Source: Brevibacterium paucivorans (lineage in GTDB: Bacteria > Actinomycetota > Actinomycetes > Actinomycetales > Brevibacteriaceae). Taken from it: 64,000 bases of DNA. The stretch lies in the NCBI RefSeq assembly GCF_016907735.1, contig NZ_JAFBCP010000001.1, positions 372,001-436,000 on the forward strand, written 5' to 3'. Shown one piece after another: positions 50,820 through 58,975 of this stretch. Position numbers and translations under genes: made by a program. How positions within the stretch are numbered: position 1 is the stretch's first letter; each line of letters starts with the position of its first letter. Under the pieces are notes generated by a model. The model did not search any database, was not told where the DNA came from, and saw only the letters and a program-made list of their open reading frames with translations.

Positions 50820-51992
50820 ATGAAGAAGCACCTCTACCTGCTCATGGTCACCATCATGGTGACCGTCATGAGCGAGCTCCAGGTCGCCGGCATGATGCCA
50901 TCGATGTCCGCCGACCTCGGCGTGTCCACCGGCCAGGTCGGCATGCTCGTGTCCATGTTCGCCGCAGGCATGGCCGTCGGCGGGCCGCTGTTTGCCTACT
51001 TCCTGCGGCACAGCCCGCCCAAGGGGGCCCTGCTCACCATCGTCGCCCTCTACGCGGTGATGCAGGTCCTCGTCCCGGTCATCGACGCCTACTGGTGGGT
51101 CGCCCTCATCCGCATCCTCACCGGTGCCCTGGCAGGAGCGTCGTTCGGCCTGTCGGTGACCTACGCCGCACTGCTGGCCCCGAGCCCGCAGAAGATCGGC
51201 GAATCCATCTCGATCGTCCTCGGCGGCATCATGGTCGGCACGGTCCTGGGGCTGCCCCTGTCACACTTCATCGCGGACCGCTGGGGCTGGCAGGCCAGCT
51301 TCTACGTGCTCGGCGTGCTGACCTTCGCTCTGTTCCTGGCCAGCGTCGCGGTGCTCCCCAAGCGCGACGCCCCGGAGCAGGAGGCGGCGGCCCAGGACGT
51401 GCGGAACCTGAAGATGCCCAGGCTGTGGGCCCGGTACCTGGTCAGCCTGCTGACCGTCGGTGCCGCCTACGCATCGTTCTCGTACTTCACCCCGCTGCTG
51501 GAGACCAGCGCCGGGTTCAGCACCAACGCAACGACGATCATCCTGCTCGCTTACGGCGTCTGCTCCTATATCGGCAACATGGTCGTCGGCAAGCTCGCCG
51601 ACAAGCACGCGGTCGCCGTGCTGCGGATCGGACACGCGCTGCTGTTCGTCGCGCTGGCTGCCCTCGCGGCATTCGGATACGTCCAGCCGATCGTCCTGGT
51701 GATGGTCATCGTCGTCGGCTTCGTCGGCGTCACGATGAACCCCGCCCTGGTGACCCGCGTCGCCGAAGTTGGCGGTGCCGGGACGATGGTGAGCACCATC
51801 CACACGGCCGTGATCTCTGCGGGTGTCACGCTCGGCTCCGCGATCAGCGCCGTGACGATCGGGATGTTCGGCGACGACCCCGCCGTCGCGATGTGGACGG
51901 GGGCGGTGCTCGCGGTCCTCGCCGCTGTTGTGCTGGCGACTCAGACCGAGGCGCAGAAGAAGCAGCTGGTCGAGGCCGTCGCGGTCGAGTAG
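50820..51992 (+). CDS. MFS transporter, DHA1 drug:H+ antiporter type
   Basis: A 390-residue, 12-helix MFS protein: MVTIMVTVMSELQVAGMMPS, motif A region SMFAAGMAVGGPLFAYFLRH, the antiporter motif C region ISIVLGGIMVGTVLGLPLSHF, and GNMVVGKLADKHAVAVLRIG. The layout matches AraJ/Cmx-type exporters of actinobacteria. Regulation by the upstream TetR gene suggests a toxic or antibiotic substrate, not identifiable here. AGAAAGAAG supplies the ribosome-binding site. A 12-bp-stem hairpin follows the stop. Confidence 0.92.
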   Translation: MKKHLYLLMVTIMVTVMSELQVAGMMPSMSADLGVSTGQVGMLVSMFAAGMAVGGPLFAYFLRHSPPKGALLTIVALYAVMQVLVPVIDAYWWVALIRILTGALAGASFGLSVTYAALLAPSPQKIGESISIVLGGIMVGTVLGLPLSHFIADRWGWQASFYVLGVLTFALFLASVAVLPKRDAPEQEAAAQDVRNLKMPRLWARYLVSLLTVGAAYASFSYFTPLLETSAGFSTNATTIILLAYGVCSYIGNMVVGKLADKHAVAVLRIGHALLFVALAALAAFGYVQPIVLVMVIVVGFVGVTMNPALVTRVAEVGGAGTMVSTIHTAVISAGVTLGSAISAVTIGMFGDDPAVAMWTGAVLAVLAAVVLATQTEAQKKQLVEAVAVE

Positions 51993-52002
51993 CAAGCGAT
52001 TT

Positions 52003-52039
52003 GGGTGCTGGCGCTTCCCTGCGGCGTGCGCCAGCACCC
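52003..52039 (+). terminator. Hairpin after the MFS gene
   Basis: GGGTGCTGGCGC (52003-52014) and GCGCCAGCACCC (52028-52039) form a perfect 12-bp stem. No T-run follows, so it could be a terminator or part of the cassette's end structure. Confidence 0.65.
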
Positions 52040-52064
52040 AGACTCAATCAAGTGTCACAACCGC

Positions 52065-52713
52065 GACATGCGCTATGAAAACCCACTCTACCTCGCCGAA
52101 GAGGCCGCGTCGCTGTACCAAATTTCCGGTGGCCGCGTGGCCCTGGACGTCTCGCGCGGCGCCCCCCGAGGTGGCTGACCGCGGCTGGGAGGCCTTCGGC
52201 TATAAGGGCGAAGCACCCAACGGCGCGGACGTGGCACGAGCCCACCTCGAGGCGTTCATGGCTGCAGTGGACGGCAACGAATTCGCCACCACCGAGACCC
52301 TGGGCGAAATCCAGGCGGATCAGATCAGCCGCTACCGCGCCGCGTGGAAGGAAGCGGGCCACGATTGGACGCCGCGCGTGTCGGTGTCCCGCTCCGTCTT
52401 CCCCATCGTCGACGGCGCGGACATGCAGTTGTTCGGCATGCAGGCCTCCGGCTCCGACCAGGTGGGCACGCTGCCTGACGTCGGCGCCTCCACCTTCGGC
52501 CGCACCTACGCCGCCGAGCCGGACAAGCTCATCGATCAGCTCAAAGCCGACGCCGCCGTCATGTCCGCCGACACCCTGCTCATCACCATCCCCGCCGGGA
52601 TGGGCGTCGACGTCAACGTGAAGATCTTGGACAACTTCGCCACGCATGTCGCCCCCGCGTTGGGTTGGCAGCCGAACGGCGAAAGCCCGGTTACCGGCTA
52701 TCCCATCGCCTAA
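52065..52713 (+). pseudogene. LLM class flavin-dependent monooxygenase, 3' fragment with frameshift
   Basis: Continues the fragment at 47.6-47.8 kb: DMRYENPLYLAEEAASLYQI, SGGRVALDVSRGAP, then after a run of six C the frame shifts and resumes as PEVADRGWEAFGYKGEAPNG through to LGWQPNGESPVTGYPIA. Removing one C restores the frame, so decay occurred by insertion in the homopolymer as well as by the cassette insertion. The intact enzyme would use reduced FMN or F420. Confidence 0.85.
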
Positions 52714-52795
52714 TTCCCGCAGGTCGCAAACTCTTCGCTTCAATGTCAGTTCAGTGTGTTTTGAATAGTTCAGTACTTGCTGTATAGTTCAGCAC

Positions 52796-53155
52796 ATGCT
52801 GACTATTGCTTCACGCCTCGATGTCATGAACCGGCTCGGCCGAGCCATGGCGGATCCGACGCGCTCCAGAATCCTGATGACCCTACTCGACGGCCCGAGC
52901 TACCCGGCTGTGCTTTCGCGCGACCTGGACCTGACCCGCTCGAACGTCTCGAACCACCTGACCTGCTTGCGTGACTGCGGCATCGTCGTCGCCGAGCCGG
53001 AGGGCCGCAAGACCCGCTACGAAATCGCCGATCCGCACCTCGCGGCAGCGCTCAAGGCGCTAGTGAACGCGACCTTGGCTGTCGACGAAAACGCCCCGTG
53101 CATCGACCCTGAATGCTCGGTGCCCGGCTGCGGCGAGAAAGGTGCGGACGCATGA
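52796..53155 (+). CDS. cmtR: CmtR-like ArsR family Cd/Pb sensor
   Basis: A 119-residue ArsR/SmtB repressor with the CmtR ligand pattern: Cys residues four apart in the recognition region (NHLTCLRDCGIVV) and a C-terminal Cys-rich tail (ENAPCIDPECSVPGCG). In Mycobacterium tuberculosis CmtR these positions bind Cd2+/Pb2+. AGTTCAGTAC...TAGTTCAGCAC repeats just upstream (about 52748-52795) probably form the operator. Its stop overlaps the start of the P-type ATPase gene (ATGA), so the sensor and pump are one operon. Confidence 0.92.
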   Translation: MLTIASRLDVMNRLGRAMADPTRSRILMTLLDGPSYPAVLSRDLDLTRSNVSNHLTCLRDCGIVVAEPEGRKTRYEIADPHLAAALKALVNATLAVDENAPCIDPECSVPGCGEKGADA

Positions 53156-55044
53156 GTTCAGCATGTGGATGCGAACACGAACCAGCCGCGGAAATCGAAG
53201 ATCTCGATCGGCCATGGTGGAAGGACCCCGAACTACTGCTACCGATCTTCTCTGGCGTAGCCCTCGGTATAGGCCTGGCGCTGAACTGGGCCGGATTGGA
53301 GACACCCGCGACAATACTGTTTTGGGTCGGCCTGCTGCTAGGGGCGTATACGTTCGCGCCTGGAGCGATCCGGAACCTTGTCACAAAGCGCAAGCTCGGC
53401 ATTGGGTTGCTGATGACGATCAGCGCGGTCGGCGCGGTGATCCTCGGCTTCGTCGGAGAGGCCGCGGCTCTAGCGTTCCTGTACTCGATCGCTGAGGCAC
53501 TGGAGGACAAGGCGATGGACCGGGCCCAGGGCGGACTGCGGGCACTGTTGAAGTTGGTGCCGCAGACCGCGACGGTGCTGCGCGACGGCACGGCGGTCGA
53601 GGTCGCAGCGAAGGACCTCGTGGTTGGCGAGCTGATGCTCGTTCGCCCCGGGGAGCGGATCCCCACGGACGGCATCATTCGTTCCGGACGCTCCAGCCTT
53701 GACACCTCAGCGATCACCGGAGAATCCATTCCGGAGGAGGTCGCACCCGGCGACGAGGTGCCCGCGGGAGCGATCAACTCCGCCGGTGTGCTGGAGGTCG
53801 AGACGACCGCAGCTGGAACGGACAACTCGCTGACCACACTCGTGGACCTGGTCGAGCAGGCACAGGCGGAAAAGGGCGACCGCGCCCGGATCGCCGACCG
53901 GATTGCCCGGCCCCTAGTGCCCGGGGTGATGATCCTGGCGGTGCTGGTCGGTGTGATTGGCTCGTTGCTGGGCGCCCCTGAGACGTGGATCACCCGTGCA
54001 CTGGTGGTCCTGGTCGCAGCGTCGCCGTGCGCGTTGGCAATCTCCGTGCCGCTGACGGTCGTGGCCGCGATCGGCGCGGCCAGCCAGTTTGGCGTGGTCA
54101 TCAAGTCCGGCGCGGCGTTCGAGCGGCTCGGCGGCATCCGTCACCTGACGGTGGACAAGACCGGAACCCTCACCCGCAACCAGCCCGAGGTTACCGGCGT
54201 AGTCCCGGCAGTGGGATTCGATCGGGCGCAGGTGCTTGCCTTCGCGGCGGCAGTTGAGCAGCAATCGACGCACCCCCTCGCCGCAGCTATCGTGGCAGCG
54301 GTGCCCAAAGCGCCCGACGCCCAGGACATCAGCGAGGAAGCCGGGCATGGCATCGGCGGCACCGTCGAAGGCCGACGGGTGCTGGTGGGTAGCCCCCGGT
54401 GGATCGACGCCGGGCCACTGAATGCAGACGTTAAGCGCATGGAGTCCGAGGGCCAAACCTGCGTGCTTGTCACCGTCGATGACGCCCTCGCCGGGGCGAT
54501 CGGGGTCCGTGACGAGCTGCGGCCCGAGGTGCCCGAAGCTGTGCAGACCTTGCATGCGAACGACGTGAAAGTGAGCATGCTCACCGGCGACAACACTCGC
54601 ACCGCCCGGGCGCTGGCTGAAATCGCCGGGATCGACGACGTGCGCGCCGAGCTACGCCCGGAGGACAAGGCAAGCATCGTCGCCAAGCTCTCCTCCAAGA
54701 CGCCGACGGCGATGATCGGCGACGGCATCAACGACGCGCCGGCACTGGCGGGCGCGACGGTGGGTATAGCGATGGGAGCGACCGGCTCTGACGCCGCGAT
54801 CGAGTCCGCTGACGTCGCCTTCACCGGCCACGACCTCCGGCTGATCCCGCAGGCACTGCAGCACGCTCGCCGAGGCAGCAGGATCATCAACCAGAACATC
54901 GTGCTGTCTCTGGCTATCATCATCGTGTTGATGCCGCTGGCGATCAGCGGCGTGCTGGGCTTGGCCGCCGTCGTGTTGGTTCACGAGGTCGCTGAAGTTA
55001 TCGTGATTTTGAACGGCCTGCGGGCTGCGCAAGCGAAGCGCTGA
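53152..55044 (+). CDS. Heavy-metal translocating P1B-type ATPase
   Basis: A 630-residue P-type ATPase. Conserved elements: DTSAITGES, the membrane motif AASPCALAISVP (SPC instead of CPC), phosphorylation site DKTGTLTRN, MLTGDN, GDGINDAPAL, and a final helix with HEVAEVIVILNGLR. The N-terminus has no HMA domain, only a short Cys/His stretch SSACGCEHEP. SPC is the signature of P1B-4 pumps (Co/Zn/Cd). Coupling to a CmtR-type sensor suggests Cd2+ or Pb2+ efflux. ATG at 53152 overlaps the cmtR stop; upstream in-frame codons belong to cmtR. Confidence 0.95.
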   Translation: MSSACGCEHEPAAEIEDLDRPWWKDPELLLPIFSGVALGIGLALNWAGLETPATILFWVGLLLGAYTFAPGAIRNLVTKRKLGIGLLMTISAVGAVILGFVGEAAALAFLYSIAEALEDKAMDRAQGGLRALLKLVPQTATVLRDGTAVEVAAKDLVVGELMLVRPGERIPTDGIIRSGRSSLDTSAITGESIPEEVAPGDEVPAGAINSAGVLEVETTAAGTDNSLTTLVDLVEQAQAEKGDRARIADRIARPLVPGVMILAVLVGVIGSLLGAPETWITRALVVLVAASPCALAISVPLTVVAAIGAASQFGVVIKSGAAFERLGGIRHLTVDKTGTLTRNQPEVTGVVPAVGFDRAQVLAFAAAVEQQSTHPLAAAIVAAVPKAPDAQDISEEAGHGIGGTVEGRRVLVGSPRWIDAGPLNADVKRMESEGQTCVLVTVDDALAGAIGVRDELRPEVPEAVQTLHANDVKVSMLTGDNTRTARALAEIAGIDDVRAELRPEDKASIVAKLSSKTPTAMIGDGINDAPALAGATVGIAMGATGSDAAIESADVAFTGHDLRLIPQALQHARRGSRIINQNIVLSLAIIIVLMPLAISGVLGLAAVVLVHEVAEVIVILNGLRAAQAKR

Positions 55045-55122
55045 GCCACACTTTCGTCCAGCGCGCTGGCTCTCCAATGCGGATCTTGGAAGGATCGAGC
55101 TGCTCAGGGACCAAGCGTCATC

Positions 55123-56163
55123 TCAAAACTTTTGATGCCGAGCTTTATCGACACGGCCCGCGACTACTTGGGCAGTGTGTTTGGCAAAGAGCCCAACACC
55201 CATCAGCGTTGCTGAGCCGTCCCCGGTCCAGTTGCCGTAACCGACCAGATGCAGATTCTGCACCGCAGGTTCGCGGCCACGCATGAGGTGCCGGAATGGG
55301 CCGAGAGCCGGACGGAAACCAGTGCACCAAATCAGGTGGTCGTGGTCGAGCTCGCTCAAGCTATCGAAGATGGGGGTAGCGCTGAGCTGACCGGAGTTGC
55401 GGAGCTCACGTAAATGGGGAAGCGCGACGATGTCCCCGAGGTTCGGGCCGGAATCGCCACCGAGAATCCGGCGGCGGCTGCGGAGAAAGAGATCGCGGCC
55501 ATCGACATCATCAGGCATCCAGCGCGGCCGCTCAAGCGTGAACCATGTGACCTCCGACGCCCCGAGGAGGTCCGCGGCGATCTGGGCCCCCGAGTTCGCC
55601 CCGCCGACCACCGCGACCTTCGCGCCGCGGAATGGTTCGGGACCAGGGTAGGTCGACGAGTGCCACTGGCGTCCCTGGAAGGTGCCGGGATAGTGGGGCA
55701 CGAAGGGCGCGGACCACGTGCCCGTAGCCGCGATAACGTGTTCCGCTGTGAATTGACCGACGCTCGTATCTAGGTAGAACACCCCTGCCTCATGGGACAC
55801 GCTGTGAACGTGCACTGGGCGCCTAACCGGAAGGTCATAGCGTTTTTCGTAGCTTTCCAGATAGTCGATGACATGGCTTGCCGGCGGGTACCCCGGGTAC
55901 CGCGGCATAGGCCAGCCGGGCAGATTGGAGAACTCCGCGGCGGAGAAAAGCGTCAGTGAAGGCCACGTGTGCAACCACGCTCCACCGGGTTCCTCTTGAT
56001 TGTCCAAGATCAAGAAGTCCACTTTGAAGCGCCGCAGATAGTATGCCGTGGCTAGGCCGGACTGGCCACCACCGACGACGATGGCAGTGTGATGCTCCGT
56101 GGCGCTTCTCACCTCATCGGGCAAATGCCCACCCAGTTGTGTATCCGCGACCTCACCCTCCAC
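55123..56163 (-). CDS. FAD/NAD(P)-dependent monooxygenase-like protein (ArsO/CzcO type)
   Basis: A 346-residue flavoprotein: FAD site AIVVGGGQSGLATAYYLRR, EEPGGAWLHTWPSLTLFSAAEFSNLPGWPMP, NADP site VAVVGGANSGAQIAADLLG, and the ATG motif IWCTGFRPALGPF near the end. The SLTLFS-SNLPGWPMP stretch is typical of ArsO/CzcO proteins in arsenic or heavy-metal gene clusters, whose exact reaction is unclear. It converges with the metal ATPase gene and supports a heavy-metal theme. It ends the metal segment next to attachment repeat 6. Confidence 0.88.
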   Translation of the reverse strand: MEGEVADTQLGGHLPDEVRSATEHHTAIVVGGGQSGLATAYYLRRFKVDFLILDNQEEPGGAWLHTWPSLTLFSAAEFSNLPGWPMPRYPGYPPASHVIDYLESYEKRYDLPVRRPVHVHSVSHEAGVFYLDTSVGQFTAEHVIAATGTWSAPFVPHYPGTFQGRQWHSSTYPGPEPFRGAKVAVVGGANSGAQIAADLLGASEVTWFTLERPRWMPDDVDGRDLFLRSRRRILGGDSGPNLGDIVALPHLRELRNSGQLSATPIFDSLSELDHDHLIWCTGFRPALGPFRHLMRGREPAVQNLHLVGYGNWTGDGSATLMGVGLFAKHTAQVVAGRVDKARHQKF

Positions 56164-56179
56164 AACCGTCCCTCGTTAC

Positions 56180-56201
56180 ATGTTAAACCGGAACTCCACC
56201 G
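56180..56201 (-). repeat. ychF-3'-end-like attachment repeat, site 6
   Basis: ATGTTAAACCGGAACTCCAC, then CGAATTCCG. In reverse it still spells VEFRFNM-stop. Confidence 0.8.
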
Positions 56202-56326
56202 AATTCCGTACGTGCCGAACGTCACGATGAAGAGCGAATGCGAGCGAGTGCAGGCACGCTCCAACAACCAGGGTACACGCTCGCAGACTTCGGCGCGGCT
56301 TGCGCACCGTTTGATAGCGTCGAGAC

Positions 56327-57094
56327 ATGATCAACACCGCGCTCCGACAGCTCGTGGACGCCGCTACCGACCATGCGAAGCAGTGCAACGATGACCACGA
56401 CCACACCGTCGCCGCAGCATTGCTCACCAGGTCAGGCCGGACCGTGTTGGGGTTGAATGCCCACCATTTCCTAGGCGGCCCGTGCGGCGAGATCTCCGCT
56501 CTCGCCAACCACGCGGCTACGTGCCCCGAAGATCCGATCGACGCCATCGTCGCGGTGTACGGCCCGACAGGCCACGTGATTTCTCCGTGCGGAAAGTGTC
56601 GTCAGGTGCTGTTCGACACCGACCCCGCTATCGACTGCGTCGTCCGCGGCAGCAATGGCCTCGAAGCTCGGAGTGTCTCCGAGCTCCTTCCCCATGCCTT
56701 TGATTGGCGCGCCATGGAACTGCCGCAGAAGGTCTTCATGTGGGAAGGCTACGAGTCGGCCATCAGAGATGGGTCCAAGCGCCAAACTATCCGCGTCGAC
56801 GATCCCTTCCATCCTGGGCCAGCACAGCTCGTCTTCGAGAAGGAGAGCGGCGAGGTCATCACTCTGGACGCGAACGTCACTTCCGTGGTTGCCACCCGCC
56901 GCCGCGACCTCACCGAGGAACACGCGCAGCAGGACGGCTTCGCTTCATTGGCCGATCTGCACGAAGCCCTCGACATGCACTACCCCGGACTCGAGATGGA
57001 GAATTGCGTCGACGTAGTGTCCTTCGAACTGAGCAAGATCGCAGGACCCGATCCCGACCCCAGATGTTGGGTTTCGAAGCGGAATTCGATCTAG
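56327..57094 (+). CDS. Cytidine deaminase-like domain fused to an ASCH domain
   Basis: A 255-residue fusion. Residues 1-130 form a short CDA/blasticidin-S-deaminase-type domain with zinc and catalytic motifs GGPCGEISALAN (CxE, Cys replacing the usual His) and ISPCGKCRQVL (PCxxC). Residues 140-255 form an ASCH domain (VFMWEGYESAIRDGSKRQTIRVDDPFHPGPAQLVFEKESG). A deaminase joined to an RNA-binding-type domain suggests action on a nucleoside, nucleotide or RNA base. It sits alone between attachment repeats 6 and 7, a typical site for defence or stress genes. Activity is inferred. Confidence 0.87.
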   Translation: MINTALRQLVDAATDHAKQCNDDHDHTVAAALLTRSGRTVLGLNAHHFLGGPCGEISALANHAATCPEDPIDAIVAVYGPTGHVISPCGKCRQVLFDTDPAIDCVVRGSNGLEARSVSELLPHAFDWRAMELPQKVFMWEGYESAIRDGSKRQTIRVDDPFHPGPAQLVFEKESGEVITLDANVTSVVATRRRDLTEEHAQQDGFASLADLHEALDMHYPGLEMENCVDVVSFELSKIAGPDPDPRCWVSKRNSI

Positions 57095-57175
57095 TGAGGC
57101 GGATACCGAGCCTCTCGACATGGAGGTCAGTCGCCAACCGCTACGCGTTGGCGAAGATGGCGCTCTTCCTCATCA

Positions 57176-57323
57176 CGAAGCCCTGCCGACCTCTCGCCCT
57201 GCCGCTCTTCCGCATATTGCAAAGCCGCCGCTAGCGTCTCCCTCAACGGGCGAACTCGCAGGCCAGCTTCGTAAGCCCTCCGGCCCCAAGAAATCCAGTA
57301 CCACCGAGCAGCAAGATGTCCAT
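57176..57323 (-). pseudogene. NAD-dependent epimerase remnant with internal deletion
   Basis: The minus strand begins MDILLLGGTGFLGAG and then, after a junction, reads RAYEAGLRVRPLRETLAAAL and YAEERQGERSAGLRDE. These correspond to the first and last parts of the intact epimerase at 60.4-61.4 kb (MDILLLGGTGFLGRH; AAYEAGLHVRPLKETLADAM). About 270 central codons are missing. Confidence 0.8.
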
Positions 57324-57463
57324 GTCGTCAGCCTTGCATGACGACACCTGCCGACGCAAGCGCCTCCGCTCACAGCATCACGAGACGAGTTTCAGATGTT
57401 AGAGCGAAACTACGCCCCCATCTACCATCTACACGCAAAACCACCCTTGAACAGGGGTTTTAC

Positions 57464-57485
57464 ACGTTTAACCTGAGCTCCACCG
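57464..57485 (-). repeat. ychF-3'-end-like attachment repeat, site 7
   Basis: ACGTTTAACCTGAGCTCCAC, identical to site 3 apart from one base in the core. Confidence 0.8.
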
Positions 57486-58178
57486 AATCCCGTTGGTAGT
57501 TAACATGCGCAACGTTCTACTCGCACTCAGGAGTGATTCCACACCAATAGGTAGCGAAACAACGGGAGTCGCCGGAAGGAACACCCCGGCAAGCATGAGC
57601 GTGCCTGTGTTCGAACTTGTCGATAAGTCAAGGGAAACTCGAACTTTTTGGGTGCTGAATCTTCTACGTGATCACGGAGCTTTGCATAGAACCGGTGCTG
57701 AACTGCTCCGACAACATCGTAGACAAAGTCAACTGTGGTCGCACTCCTGGCTAAACCGAGAATTACCAACGTGCCACCCGGGGAAACTAGACTGCGTAGC
57801 CGGGCCAGCGCCACTTCAAACTCCGGCAAGTGATGAACCGTTGCTACTGCAGTGACAAGATCGAACTGCTGTTCCCCAAAGTCATGGATCATCACATCGC
57901 CATGCACCCACCTGATTCCATGCTCACGCCGACGCGCAATAGCTAGTACGTCATCACAGGCATCAATCGCCGTCACAATCAAGCCACGAGCACTCAACGC
58001 TTGCGCCAAAAGACCCTCACCACATCCCACATCGAGTGCGGTATGCATTGACGGTCGACACTGCTCAAGAATCAGATTATGATAGTGCCGATTATGATTC
58101 CAACCGTCCTGAATGGATTTCTCCATTCCTGATTCACGCAACCTGGTGCGGCTTGATCAACTCAAGCTGATCAGCAAT
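57471..58178. repeat. 708-bp perfect direct repeat, right copy
   Basis: Same as 44171-44878, 13,300 bases away and in the same orientation. Homologous recombination between the copies would remove or duplicate the whole intervening segment, including the heavy-metal genes. Confidence 0.9.
57527..58126 (-). CDS. Class I SAM-dependent methyltransferase (copy 2)
   Basis: Identical in sequence to the gene at 44227-44826, including the start region and the SAM-binding motif ALDVGCGEGLLAQAL. Here it follows a frameshifted higA rather than an intact one. Perfect identity over the whole gene indicates a recent duplication or gene conversion, while the surrounding higA genes have diverged. See copy 1 for domain details; the choice of start (58126 against TTG 58141) is equally open. 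Confidence 0.88.
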   Translation of the reverse strand: MEKSIQDGWNHNRHYHNLILEQCRPSMHTALDVGCGEGLLAQALSARGLIVTAIDACDDVLAIARRREHGIRWVHGDVMIHDFGEQQFDLVTAVATVHHLPEFEVALARLRSLVSPGGTLVILGLARSATTVDFVYDVVGAVQHRFYAKLRDHVEDSAPKKFEFPLTYRQVRTQARSCLPGCSFRRLPLFRYLLVWNHS

Positions 58179-58438
58179 GCGCTTCGCTCTCTACTTCGAG
58201 GTTGTATTGCGACTGCAGATTGAGCCAGAACTGCGGCTCCACTCCAAAGTATCGCCCCAAACGCAACGCCGTGTCAGCAGTGATAGCGCGCTTGCCATGC
58301 ACTATCTCGTTGATCCGCCGCGGGGGAACACCTATGGGCACAGAAAGCTTGTGCCACGTGGATGCCGAATTCTTCAATGAATTCCTCCGTCAGAATCTCT
58401 CCCGGGTGAGCCGGAGGGCGATTGTCGGTGGTAGTCAA
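58134..58438 (-). pseudogene. HigA antitoxin gene inactivated by two frameshifts
   Basis: Pieces in successive frames are TTTDNRPPAHPGEILTEEFI, then LSVPIGVPPRRINEIVHGKR and TADTALRLGRYFGVEPQFWL, then the tail ADQLELIKPHQVA shared with the 44.8-kb copy. Frame changes lie near 58360 (FGIHVAQ instead of FGITQHK) and 58180 (one extra base). No higB remains upstream; a monooxygenase-like gene occupies that place. Confidence 0.82.
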
Positions 58439-58730
58439 CCATCTCAGCCTCCTCTGGCCTCGCAATGGTGTAGTCACATGGAATATGCGATGTTGCGTGA
58501 CCCCACTCACTCGCTTTAACCCGCGCTTGGTGTGAATCGAACGATGCTTGATCAGTGAATTGTTCTGACACATTCCATACGAGCGGGTCGTCAGATTGAG
58601 TGACCTCGAAGCGCAGACACCCGGGTTCATCACGAGAGAGCGCAACGTGCTTTGGAAGGAACCGTTCAACGATCGAATCATCACTAACGTCCTTGCAAAT
58701 CAGGGTGCCGTTCAGCTCGATCGTGCTCAT
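58374..58730 (-). CDS. Antibiotic biosynthesis monooxygenase (ABM) domain protein
   Basis: A 118-residue frame whose first 95 residues form a ferredoxin-like ABM domain: MSTIELNGTLICKDVSDDSI, ALSRDEPGCLRFEVTQS, VWNVSEQFTDQASFDSHQ. The family includes YgiN-type quinol monooxygenases. The last residues (MVDYHRQSPSGSPGRDSDGG) are read through the start of the decayed higA in another frame, so the native C-terminus was probably lost when this module formed. Start ATG at 58730 lies just left of attachment repeat 8. Confidence 0.75.
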   Translation of the reverse strand: MSTIELNGTLICKDVSDDSIVERFLPKHVALSRDEPGCLRFEVTQSDDPLVWNVSEQFTDQASFDSHQARVKASEWGHATSHIPCDYTIARPEEAEMVDYHRQSPSGSPGRDSDGGIH

Positions 58731-58763
58731 AGAACACCTTCGCTAAAAGTCAGACGTTGTCAC

Positions 58764-58785
58764 ACATTAAACCAGAACTCCACTG
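58764..58785 (-). repeat. ychF-3'-end-like attachment repeat, site 8
   Basis: ACATTAAACCAGAACTCCAC, then TGCGTTCCG; in reverse it spells VEFWFNV-stop. Confidence 0.75.
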
Positions 58786-58975
58786 CGTTCCGCAGCCAAG
58801 TAACCTGTGACGTCCTCAACACGCGTCGCGACGTTAGTTCTCGAACATAGGTTATCCTTGCACTAACTGGCCCCGCCCCAGCCATGAGCACATCGATGGC
58901 TAGTGGGCATAGTCGCCCGCTCCGATGCAGAACTACCCACTTGCGCCAATCGCCACTACCTAGTAGGTGAACATA

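Noticed and set aside
50759-52078. 439-residue Arg/His-rich frame overlapping the MFS exporter
   Set aside because: Out-of-frame reading of a high-GC gene, with extreme Arg content.
53052-54137. 361-residue minus-strand frame across the metal ATPase
   Set aside because: Ser/Ala/Arg-rich translation typical of an antisense shadow; the plus strand encodes all P-type ATPase motifs.
56176-56547. Minus-strand frame ending VEFRFNM
   Set aside because: The ending is the attachment repeat; the rest is antisense to the deaminase gene and not conserved-looking.
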